A stretch of DNA of 13,152 nucleotides from contig JBAZRN010000030.1 in assembly GCA_041663325.1 (NCBI GenBank), positions 1 through 13,152 of the forward strand, read 5' to 3'. The first letter of the stretch is position 1, and each line of letters opens with the position of its first letter. This stretch comes from CAJBLF01 sp041663325. Its GTDB lineage: Bacteria > Patescibacteriota > Gracilibacteria > Absconditabacterales > Absconditicoccaceae. A program made the position numbers and the translations under genes. Below the pieces are notes generated by a model, which worked only from the letters and a program-made list of their open reading frames with translations, was not told the origin of the DNA and did not search any database. Of this stretch, positions 6,176-12,847 are shown piece after piece.

Positions 6176-6550
6176 ATGGGTACAATACTTCCTGAACAAA
6201 TTAAAAGTACATCTCTTTCTCCTCAGCAACAGCATACTGAAATCATTCATCAAACTAATGAAACTGCTTTTGATGCTCTTAAAAATTACCCAGATGAATG
6301 CAGGCATATAGAATATTTTATCAATGCTGTAGATTGAGACGAAGGAAATCTGTGAAGATGAGAACAATATCTTCGTCTTACTTTGAGTTCTATGAGCGGA
6401 GAATTTCAAACATTTCTAGAAACATTTCATGTGAATTGGGAATTAATTTTTGATTATCTCCAGAATAATCTCTATTATAAAGTTTTGGAAGAACTTGTAA
6501 AAATACCAGATTTTACGAATTTAGTAAAGGAGAAATTACAGGCGATATAA
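6176..6550 (+). CDS. hypothetical protein, 124 aa
   Basis: ATG to TAA with three TGA glycines clustered in the middle ('AVDGDEGNLGRGEQY'). The N-terminal 30 residues are polar, rich in Gln, Ser and Thr, and probably disordered. The C-terminal part, from 'QYLRLTLSSMSGEFQTFLET' to the end, looks like several amphipathic helices with many aromatic and Leu residues. No signal peptide or membrane segment. A good consensus promoter at 6116-6143 supports expression. It is convergent with the helicase run (18 bp between stops). No family recognised. Confidence 0.65.
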
Positions 6551-6568
6551 TGATTGCTCTTTGCTGCG

Positions 6569-6730
6569 TTAATTAATCGGCTTTTCTTTTTTTGTTTCCA
6601 AAAAATCTTTGAGATGATCTATTTCTTGAGTTATTAGTTTATAGGCTGTAGGATTTCTTTTCTTTGCTACATGAAGAAAGTATTTTTCGGTTTCTACTAT
6701 TTTGCGTTGTATTTTATATATATAAGTCAA
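6569..6730 (-). CDS. possible very small protein, 53 aa, downstream of the helicase
   Basis: An open frame from TTG (6728-6730) to TAA (6569-6571) with no TGA: a highly basic helical product with 'KIQRKIVETEKYFLHVAKKR' and 'LITQEIDHLKDFLETKK', heptad-like hydrophobic spacing that suggests a helical hairpin. It begins 37 bp after the helicase stop on the same strand, so it could be co-transcribed. The absence of an ATG makes the start, and the gene itself, uncertain. No family recognised. Confidence 0.42.
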   Translation of the reverse strand: MTYIYKIQRKIVETEKYFLHVAKKRNPTAYKLITQEIDHLKDFLETKKEKPIN

Positions 6731-6767
6731 TTATCTCGAAAATATTTGAATTCTGGTTCTTAAATTT

Positions 6768-8588
6768 TTATCTGTATCTCGATTTAGGTGGAAAGTCTTT
6801 TCTATCGCCAAATGACTTTTTGACTCAAAAATCTCTTTTAGTCCCGAATTCTTTCTTCGGTCAAAACTCTCTTCTTGGTCAAAATGTTTTCTTGTCTCCA
6901 AATTCTCTTCTTGGGTATGCTGGTCTGCCAGAGGCAAATGAACCTGCTTCTCATCTGGAAGGGAATGGTCTTCTTCTTCATCTATCTCAACTTCAGTCGG
7001 TCTCTTTAGCTCTATTGATGATTGACTTTTTCCCATTGATTGTTTTGTTGGCAAATGAACTAGTTATTTTTTCTGCATTACTTGATGAAACACTGATAAA
7101 GGAAAAGTCATCCATCATTTTTAGATCGTCGATATCTCTTCATTGTACTCCAGATTCTTTGGTGATCAATTCCAAAAGTGAGCGTGCTGTGTATCCTTCT
7201 TTTCTTCCTAATGCCACAAAAAGTCTTGTCTGTCCTCACTGTCCTCATTTGCTAGGAAATCTACTTTCTCTTGTCTGCTGAGCAATATCGTGATATTTTT
7301 TCTGATCAAAATCGCTTTCATAATGCATTTTCAAAAGCGCCGCAACCACGTCGCGAGGATTGGTGTTTTCTATCAAACGATCTGCAATTTCTACATAATT
7401 TTTATGACTTTCTTTTTCGATCACTCCTTGGATGTTTTCATTTAGTTTATCTTTTTTCTTTTCTATTACTCATTTGATATCAGGGATTACTCATTTTTTG
7501 ATATCTACTTTATTCACTTTTTTAATATACGACATCTTGCTATATTCTCTTGGTGTGATGAAAGTAATTGCTGTTCCTGTTTTTCCCGCTCTTCCTGTCC
7601 TTCCTATTCTGTGGGTGTATCTTTCAGCATTTTGCGGTATGGCATAATTGATGACGTGTGTCACATCGTTGACATCGATTCCTCTTGCTGCAATATCGGT
7701 AGCTACCAGAATATTTACTTTTTTATCTTTGAAACGCTGGAGAAAATGCTCTCTTTGTTTTTGCGCTAAATCACCATGAAGACCTTCTGCGCTATATCAC
7801 TCATCATTCAACTTAGATACTAAACCGTCTACGTCAGCTTTTGTATGACAGAAAATTATTCCATAAAAATCTGTTTCGGTGTCCATGATCCTGCGAAGCA
7901 ATTCAAATTTATCTCTTTCCTGAACCTCAAAATACGTTTGATCTGTTTGTTCGCCTGTTATCTCTTTGTTCTCTGCAGCTATTAATTCATAGTCACCTAT
8001 ATATTTTTTTGCTATTTGTAAAACTTCTCTCGGCATCGTCGCCGAAAAAAGCAAAACCTTTTTTTCTGGATTTGTTTCCTTGAAAATAATTTCGATATCT
8101 TCAATAAATCCCATATCCAGCATCTCATCCGCTTCGTCGAGGATAAAATAAGAAATATTTGTCAGATCCAATGTTTTGCGTTTCAAATGATCCATGATTC
8201 TTCCTGGCGTTCCTACTAGAATATCAATTCCTCTTTTGAGCGCTCTGATCTGAGGATCGTAGGATTGTTTGCCATAAATCGCCATAACCTTGAGGTTTTT
8301 ATTCCCTTGAAGCGAATTTATTTCGTCCGCGATTTGCATAGCAAGTTCTCTTGTAGGGGCTAGAATAAGCGCTTGCACTTTATTTTTTGGCTGTAATCTT
8401 TCTATCAAAGGAATTCCAAAAGCTGCAGTTTTCCCTGTTCCAGTCGCTGCTTGTCCTATGACGTTTTTTTCTCCTTTAAGTAAGAGAGGAATAACTTTTT
8501 CTTGAATCGGCGATGGGGTGACAAATCATTTCTTTGTCAACGCTGCTAATGTTTGTGCTCAAATTCAGAGGTCTTTAAATGTGGTCAT
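6768..8588 (-). CDS. DEAD-box ATP-dependent RNA helicase (DeaD/CsdA-like) with DbpA-type RNA-binding domain and FG/RG tail
   Basis: RNA helicase of 606 aa, probably for ribosome assembly or RNA remodelling. Motifs in order: Q motif ('KKGFVTPSPIQ', 19-29, its Gly a TGA codon), motif I 'AATGTGKT' (47-54), Ia 'APTRELA', Ib 'TPGR', II DEAD (151-154), III SAT (182-184), then in domain 2 'ATDIAARGID' and VI 'HRIGRTGR' (326-333). Residues about 455-528 ('LFVALGRKEGYTARSLLELI') match the DbpA-type RNA-binding fold of DeaD/DbpA helicases. Residues about 529-560 are Arg/Gly/Pro-rich. Residues 562-603 are seven six-residue repeats of x-F-G-x-(K/R)-(K/R). About a dozen glycines are TGA codons, so a standard-code reading splits the gene. 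The ATG at 8586-8588 fits the usual N-terminus. No Shine-Dalgarno sequence is visible. Confidence 0.93.
6780..6905 (-). repeat. 18-bp coding repeats (x-F-G-x-K/R-K/R) in the helicase tail
   Basis: Seven 18-bp units encode a six-residue FG repeat; the last has Phe-Pro in place of Phe-Gly. Codons are diverged although the protein pattern is kept: the Gly after Phe is GGA, TGA, TGA, GGG, TGA and GGC in successive units. This is a direct in-gene demonstration that TGA and GGN are interchangeable here. Confidence 0.88.
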
Positions 8589-8633
8589 GTGTAAACTAAA
8601 TGATAAAATGTAATTTGCTTTACATAATTTGAC

Positions 8634-8790
8634 TACAAAATGTAATTTATCCGCTAAAGCGGATGTAATATGCTTCGCGTATATTCACTCCTTTCAGTCG
8701 TGTAATTAATAATTACCATCAATTACGTCCGACAGGACAAATTACGGATGAAGTCCAAATTACAATTTATTACATTCACGAAGTGAATAT
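8634..8790. repeat. cluster of short hairpins linked by AATTAC words
   Basis: A chain of tight hairpins separated by (A)AATTAC or GTAAT words: ATCCGC-TAAA-GCGGAT (8649-8664), a TATGC/GCGTA hairpin, GTCC-GACA-GGAC (8727-8738), a GGA/TCC hairpin (8746-8756) and ATTCAC-GAA-GTGAAT (8774-8788). Stems differ in sequence but the linker word recurs, as at 1661-1716. It begins right after the helicase start, in the 529-bp gene-free stretch 8589-9117. Confidence 0.6.
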
Positions 8791-8802
8791 TTTTTGTCAA
8801 AT

Positions 8803-8911
8803 AAAAAAAGCTCTCATTTGATTCTTCATACCATGTTTACCTTACCAGGCCACTCTTGGATAGTCCTAGAGTATACCGCTGGAAGGACAAATGAAGAGTG
8901 AGAACGCTTTT
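8803..8911 (-). ncRNA. structured small RNA candidate with its own terminator-like end
   Basis: About 106 bases fold into one long interrupted hairpin. GCTTTT (8906-8911) pairs with AAAAGC (8806-8811), TGAGA with TCTCA, ATGAAGAG (8891-8898) with TTCTTCAT (8822-8829), CTGGAAGG (8879-8886) with CCTTACCAG (8840-8848, one bulge), and AGAGT (8868-8872) with ACTCT (8852-8856), with internal loops between. Read on the minus strand, the closing stem is followed by seven T's (8809-8803), like a factor-independent terminator, so I place the RNA on that strand. A TATATA box (8933-8938) could be its -10. It does not match SRP, 6S, tmRNA or RNase P consensus that I can recall. On the plus strand it could instead be a leader of frr, but the U-tract argues against that. 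Confidence 0.55.
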
Positions 8912-8959
8912 ACTACGATTGAAATAATCACCTATATACTAAGGAAACGCTTTGTAATT

Positions 8960-8994
8960 GCAATGACTAATGATTAATGATCAATTACTAATTA
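8960..8994. repeat. degenerate heptamer array (NTAATGA type)
   Basis: Five 7-bp units: GCAATGA, CTAATGA, TTAATGA, TCAATTA and CTAATTA. Between the RNA candidate and frr; nothing coding nearby. Confidence 0.72.
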
Positions 8995-9043
8995 TGGGAA
9001 AGGTTGATATTGCAAACGATGAGTGATTTACTATTATATTTTA

Positions 9044-9074
9044 GCTAAAAGCTAAAAACTTTAAGCTTAAAGCC
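9044..9074. repeat. degenerate heptamer array (GCTAAAA type)
   Basis: Units GCTAAAA, GCTAAAA, ACTTTAA and GCTTAAA followed by GCC, about 44 bp before the frr start. Confidence 0.72.
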
Positions 9075-9117
9075 AATTAATTCAACACATAATCTTTTAC
9101 CATTTAAGCTTTTTGTT

Positions 9118-9666
9118 ATGGAATTGACAATTCATCGCCAACAAATGGACAAAGCTATCCAGTTTTTGCAGACAGAACTCAAAGCACTTCAAGTGGGAAG
9201 AGCTTCAGCTGGTTTGGTAGAAAATATCACCGTAGAAGCGTCATATGGACCTATGAAAATCCCTCAAATTGCTCATGTTACTATCATGGATGGACAAACC
9301 ATCAAGATTGAACCACGAGATAAAAATGAACTTAAACATGTAGAAAAAGCTATTTATGATGCTAATGTATGACTCACTCCACAAAACGAGGGAAGTTATG
9401 TCATCGTTAAAATACCTGCATTGACTCAAGAAAGAAGATCTGAAATCACTAAACAGGTAAAGATTATGGGTGAAGAAGTCAAAGGACGTATCAGAATGGC
9501 AAGACAAGATGCTATGAAAGATAATAAAGTTGTCTTTGATGCGAAAGAGATTGGTGAAGACGAAAGCAAAAGAAATGAAAAAGAGATTGATGTTTTGGTC
9601 AAAACAATGAATGAAAAAATAGATGAACTTGTGAAAAATAAGTCTGAGGAGATAATGACTATGTAA
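9118..9666 (+). CDS. frr: ribosome recycling factor
   Basis: RRF splits the post-termination ribosome together with EF-G. The product is 182 aa, against about 185 in the family, and matches along its length: 'QTELKALQVGRASAGLVENI', 'ASYGPMKIPQIAHVTI', 'IKIEPRDKNEL', 'KAIYDANVGLTPQNEGSYVI', 'ALTQERRSEITKQVK' and 'GRIRMARQDA', then the C-terminal helix. Gly85 is a TGA codon, exactly the conserved glycine of the family's 'S-x-L-G-L-x-P' segment, so the gene is intact under table 25. It is the first gene of a plus-strand run with yidC, a methyltransferase and an ASCH protein. No Shine-Dalgarno sequence precedes the ATG; the upstream bases are T-rich. Confidence 0.96.
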
Positions 9667-9667
9667 C

Positions 9668-9750
9668 TTAGCGTAAAGCATGAAGCTTCAAGCTCAAAGC
9701 ACTATATAATTATATTGTGCATTCAGCATTTAGCATCTTGCTTGTGGCTA
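9668..9750. repeat. inverted pair of heptamer arrays between frr and yidC
   Basis: The left arm has GC dinucleotides exactly every 7 bp (9671, 9678, 9685, 9692, 9699) and the right arm does the same (9719, 9726, 9733, 9740, 9747). The arms are imperfect reverse complements, matching at about 31 of 42 positions, around an AT-only centre, so the transcript could form a long hairpin in which each heptad contributes a GC clamp. It may act as a processing or attenuation element between the two genes. Confidence 0.7.
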
Positions 9751-9777
9751 AAATTTTATTATATAAAATTTTATTAT
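9749..9777 (+). repeat. 14-bp direct repeat running into the yidC start codon
   Basis: TAAAATTTTATTAT occurs at 9749-9762 and again at 9764-9777, the second copy overlapping the ATG (9776-9778). It contains TATAAA, which could serve as a -10 for a nearly leaderless yidC transcript. Confidence 0.6.
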
Positions 9778-10582
9778 GTTGTGAATGTTGTTTACAGAGA
9801 TTTTGTATCGTCCGATTTTCAATATTTTGGCTGTGTTTTTAGCTATTTTTGGTGGTAATCTCGGTATCGCTATTGTGCTTTTGACGATTACTATCAGATT
9901 ACTTATGGTCAAACAAACGCTTGCTGGCAATGATATGCAAAAAGGAATGTGAGCGCTTCAACCAAAGCTTACGGAAATCCAAGAAAAATATAAAGATGAT
10001 CCAAAAAAATTGTCCGCAGAGACGATGAAGGTTTTCAAGACTGACGGAAAAGGCGCATTCAAATGATGTCTTATGATGCTTATCCAAATCCCTGTCTTTA
10101 TCTGACTCTATTACGTCATCAGACATATGGCGGCAGCCACTATACCACAAGAATGGCTCTACAGTTTCTTCCATAGTTTCGGCGCTCGTTTCGTAGAATC
10201 TGACGCACTCAAGACATGAGTAATTAACACTCATTTTCTTGGTATGGATCTTTTGGGCACCAAAAATATCGCACTTACTATCATAGCCGCAGTATTCACC
10301 TATTTACAAACTAAACTCACTGCATTTGCTAAGCCTGCGACACCAACTGTGCCAGGACAAAAGGTGCCTGATATGGGTAAAATGATGTGATTTATGAACA
10401 TCTTCCTTGTCTTTATGATTGGTTCATTCGTGTATAGTATGCAAACAGGTGTGGGTCTCTACATTGTAACCACTACTATTTTCAGTGTTGCACAATATGG
10501 TTGGCAGTACAGAGTATTATTAAAAGTAAAATGGATAGAGTGGACAAGCAGAGGGAAAGGTGTTGTGATAAACCCAAAATAA
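9776..10582 (+). CDS. yidC: membrane protein insertase YidC/Oxa1 family
   Basis: Inserts and folds inner-membrane proteins, alone or with SecYEG. The 268-aa product lacks the large periplasmic domain of Gram-negative YidC and resembles the short Gram-positive form. It has a first membrane segment (about 15-37), the conserved hydrophilic-groove arginine in 'LLTITIRLLMVKQ' (Arg41), a cytoplasmic helical hairpin ('LQPKLTEIQEKYKDDPKKL'), then 'KGCLMMLIQIPVFIGLYYVI', a segment near 'LGTKNIALTIIAAVFTYLQT' and the last pair around 'IFLVFMIGSFVYSM' and 'GVGLYIVTTTIFSVAQYG'. Seven or so glycines are TGA, one of them in 'PVFIGLYY', where the family has Gly or a small residue. The start could also be the ATG at 9785. 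It is 109 bp downstream of frr, across the inverted heptamer array. Confidence 0.92.
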
Positions 10583-10588
10583 AAATTA

Positions 10589-10619
10589 GTGAAAAGTGAA
10601 TAATGAAAAGTGAAAAGTG
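10589..10619. repeat. degenerate heptamer array (GTGAAAA type)
   Basis: Units GTGAAAA, GTGAATA, ATGAAAA and GTGAAAA followed by GTG, starting seven bases after the yidC stop. Its reverse complement resembles the array at 6024-6058. Confidence 0.75.
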
Positions 10620-10656
10620 TTGGAAAAATTTTGATATAAAATATTCAATTATTTTT

Positions 10657-10681
10657 CACTGTTAGTTTTTAGTTTTTCACT
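10657..10681 (+). repeat. leader repeat upstream of the methyltransferase gene, shared with dnaX
   Basis: CACTG, two TTAGTTT units and TTCACT, ending 12 bases before the ATG at 10694. Nearly identical to 5928-5953 and in the same orientation relative to its gene. Confidence 0.75.
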
Positions 10682-10693
10682 TGTTTTAAATTT

Positions 10694-11245
10694 ATGATTT
10701 TCAAACAAATTATTCTTTTGCTATTACTTATCGCTATTCTATTTTTTTCATTACGAGTGATCTATGGGTTGCTCGTTTTTATGTTTAAGCGTGATAAGTC
10801 GGCGATGTACGTGCCATCGTTCAATAGGCATATCAAACTTATGAAAAATAACTTGAACCTTATTTGCTGAAAAAAACTTGTAGATTTATGATGCGGTGAT
10901 GGAAAAGCGATGAGATTTTTTGCTGATACATTTGGTATACAATGTGACGGCTATGAGTTGCAGCGCTTTCCCTATCTCTATGCGAAACTGCTTAATTGTC
11001 TCTTATGATATACTCAATTAAAACTTTATAATAAAGATTTTTCTCAGGCAGATCTCAAACGTTATGATTATATTTATGTGTATCTTCTCCCCAACCAAAT
11101 GGCAGATATTGAACCACGAATTTTCAAAAATATGAAATCTGATTCTCTAATAATTTCCAATTCATTCCAATTTGCTGTGCATAAACCATATCAAGTAATC
11201 AAAGACAAGAAGGGGAAGGCAAGCATATTTTTGTATCGTAAATAG
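10694..11245 (+). CDS. membrane-anchored class I SAM-dependent methyltransferase, 183 aa
   Basis: One N-terminal membrane helix (about residues 5-30, rich in Leu and Ile) is followed by a compact Rossmann methyltransferase domain. Motif I is 'LVDLGCGDGKAMRFFA'. Its first loop glycine is a TGA codon (TGA-TGC-GGT-GAT-GGA), so the SAM-binding GxGxG exists only if UGA is glycine. An acidic residue ending the second strand is present in 'CDGYELQRFPYLYA', and a later strand 'YDYIYVYLLPNQM' corresponds to motif IV. The layout resembles the FAM173/ATPSCKMT-like protein-lysine methyltransferases (one membrane helix, then D-x-G-x-G-D-G), but the substrate cannot be told. It is third in the frr-yidC run, preceded by the leader repeat shared with dnaX. 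Ends with TAG. Confidence 0.8.
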
Positions 11246-11390
11246 TAAGGGAGGGTCTTTTTTGTTTTAGTGTCATTCCCGACCTGATCAGGAATCCATA
11301 CAAAAAAGCAAACTGGATTCCCTTTTTCAAGGGAATGACGCTGGAATGAAAAAAAGGAATGACGTCAACATAAGCTCAATCCTCCCTATA
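11246..11390 (+). mobile_element. palindromic repeat element (MITE-like) in the intergenic region
   Basis: Outer arms GTCATTCCC (11272-11280) and GGGAATGAC (11331-11339) are exact inverted repeats. Inside them are a CCTGATCAGG palindrome (11283-11292), GGAATCC/GGATTCC arms (11291-11297 and 11315-11321) and a CCCTT-TTTC-AAGGG hairpin (11320-11333), so a cruciform with side hairpins is possible. A partial third GGAATGACG follows at 11356. A weaker outer pair, GGGAGG near 11248 and CCTCCC near 11382, encloses everything. The GTCATTCCC...GGAATCC pattern recalls non-autonomous palindromic repeats known from many bacterial genomes. No transposase is present. It may also end transcription of the methyltransferase gene (a run of T's follows at 11257-11263). 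Confidence 0.65.
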
Positions 11391-11416
11391 AAAAAACTTT
11401 ATTTCTGACTTTCTTC

Positions 11417-11848
11417 ATGGATCATCTTGCTATCATGAAAAAAAACCGGTGACTGACCAAAAGAATACTCACTGGACAAAAGACCATCGAGACGCGTCGA
11501 TATATGAACAAAAGCGCTCCATGGGACAAAATTACAGCTGATGATACCGTTTATTTCAAAGATTCTGGCTCGCTGGTCAGTGTACAAGCGAAAGTTTCTC
11601 ACGTCGAACAATTTGCTGATTTAGATGAAAGAAAAAGAAAAGATATTCTTAAAAAGTATAGTTACGAGGATATCTGAACGACAACTATTTTGCCAGAGAT
11701 TTTGTCGTACGTGAAAGGAAAAAAATATTGCATCATCATTCATCTTGCTAATTCTCGTGCTGTCAAACCCTTCGAGATAGATAAGACGTGATATGGTGTG
11801 ATGAGTGCTTGGATAACATTACCGAATATTGAGAAAATCAGAATATAA
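11417..11848 (+). CDS. ASCH-domain protein, 143 aa
   Basis: ATG to TAA with three TGA glycines ('KNRGLTKRILTGQ', 'YEDIGTTILPE', 'DKTGYGVMSAWI'). The N-terminal half has the ASCH layout: 'HLAIMKKNRG', then 'RILTGQKTIETRRYM', then 'KSAPWDKITADDTVYFKDSG' and 'VSVQAKVSHVEQF'. That is the G-x-K-x-x-E-x-R motif, the basic residue and P-W turn, the 'D-x-V-Y-F' strand and the following beta strands. Family knowledge: ASCH domains are PUA-like beta barrels thought to bind RNA or modified nucleotides; some family members have nuclease or amidohydrolase activity. The exact role is unknown here. It is last in the plus-strand run, with its stop one base from the stop of the convergent membrane-protein gene. 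Confidence 0.75.
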
Positions 11849-11849
11849 T

Positions 11850-12644
11850 TTATTTTTCAACTGTTTTCAAAACATCTATTTTTTTGACGCTTAGATATGT
11901 AACTAATCCTATAATCCCCATAAGGAAGATCGGTGTTATCCATACTGTTGAAATTCCTAAGCCGCCATCTTTGGGCGCTTGTGTAAGAAAGTCGCCAATT
12001 GATGCGCCAAGTGGACGAGTCAGAATATACGCGCTCCAAAATGCGAATATTGCATTCAGATTGATTTTTTTGGATTTGAATAAATAAAATATGACGGCAA
12101 TCAGCGCGATTGCGCCGGCAAATACCAAGCCTGCTTGTACGTATCCGATACCCAATCCTTCTGATAACAAGTCGCCACCTGCAGTTCATAAAGCGAAGGT
12201 GAAGAGTATCGCTAGCCGATAAAACGCTTCTCTTCTCGCAGTAAAGATAGAATGGATTGATAGCGTTTTTTCAAAGAGATACCAAATCACAAAAACTACT
12301 GCCAAAGCGATACTAAATATTATTGTTGTGGTAACTAAACTAATACCTAATCCTTCAACCATCTGATCAGTAATCAACGTTCCTACAATACTAATTAATA
12401 TGACAGCAATCCAATAGTTTGCAGCGACATATCTCTTGAGTTTGAATTGTATCACAAGTATGATAGCCAACAAACCGCTTATTACGTATGACGTATTCAC
12501 CAAGCCGAAATGCAAATTGAAAGAGAGAAAGTCTGCCGCAGTTTCGCCTATGGTCGTCCCTAATACCTTTATGATCCAAAAATAAATAGTAATTTCTGGA
12601 ACCCTGTTCATCATCTTGTTAAACTTTTGTAGCGTTTTGGTCAT
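11850..12644 (-). CDS. COG4705/DUF347-family integral membrane protein, about 264 aa
   Basis: Polytopic inner-membrane protein with about eight helices. Four copies of the family repeat can be seen, each with a small-residue motif and an Asp: 'GTTIGETAADFL', 'GTLITDQMVEGLG', 'GTAGGDLLSEGLG' and 'GASIGDFLTQ' with a following 'GGLG'. The family signatures 'NRVPEITIYFWIIKVLG', 'TLSIHSIFTARREAFY' and 'AYILTRPLGAS' are intact. One TGA glycine (12186-12188, in 'FALGTAGGD') would otherwise cut it in two. The function of the family is not established as far as I know. I chose the ATG at 12642-12644 because it leaves a short N-terminus before 'NRVPEITIYF'; an in-frame ATG at 12698 would add 18 residues but lies in a probable promoter region. 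TAA stop two bases from the convergent ASCH gene. Confidence 0.85.
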
Positions 12645-12792
12645 AAGAAAAAATAACAAATAAAATTTTGTGTGTATTGTATAATGATATACTGTCAAAA
12701 TTTCGTCAAAGTCTATGACTTTCTTTTATACCGAACCGCTTTCGAAATCTGCAATTATTTCGTTTCTTTCATACTTACAATTTCTCAAATAT

Positions 12793-12820
12793 TAAAAAAG
12801 GATAGATTTTTCTATCCCTT
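12793..12820 (-). terminator. intrinsic terminator of the PepSY-like gene
   Basis: Perfect hairpin GGATAGA-TTTT-TCTATCC (12800-12817). On the minus strand it is followed by six T's, 27 bp after the stop at 12848; the plus strand also has a CTTTT tail, so it may work both ways. Confidence 0.8.
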
Positions 12821-12847
12821 TTGACGTTATATATAATTTGCAATGAT

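Noticed and set aside
6664..7281. Plus-strand open frame of 205 codons with repeats
   Set aside because: Antisense to the helicase RNA-binding domain and tail; its apparent repeats are the complement of the FG repeats.
8803..8911. SRP (4.5S) RNA or 6S RNA identity for the structured element
   Set aside because: The conserved SRP tetraloop and asymmetric loop sequence are absent, and the length and bubble layout do not fit 6S RNA.
9044..9074. CRISPR array or direct-repeat spacer structure in the repeat-rich gaps
   Set aside because: Units are 7 bp, contiguous and degenerate, with no spacers and no cas genes.
9241..9681. Minus-strand open frame of 146 codons
   Set aside because: Antisense to the certain frr gene.
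12716..12796. Plus-strand 26-codon frame after a TATAAT box and before the terminator hairpin
   Set aside because: Very short, no family, AT-rich; the hairpin is better explained as terminator of the minus-strand gene.
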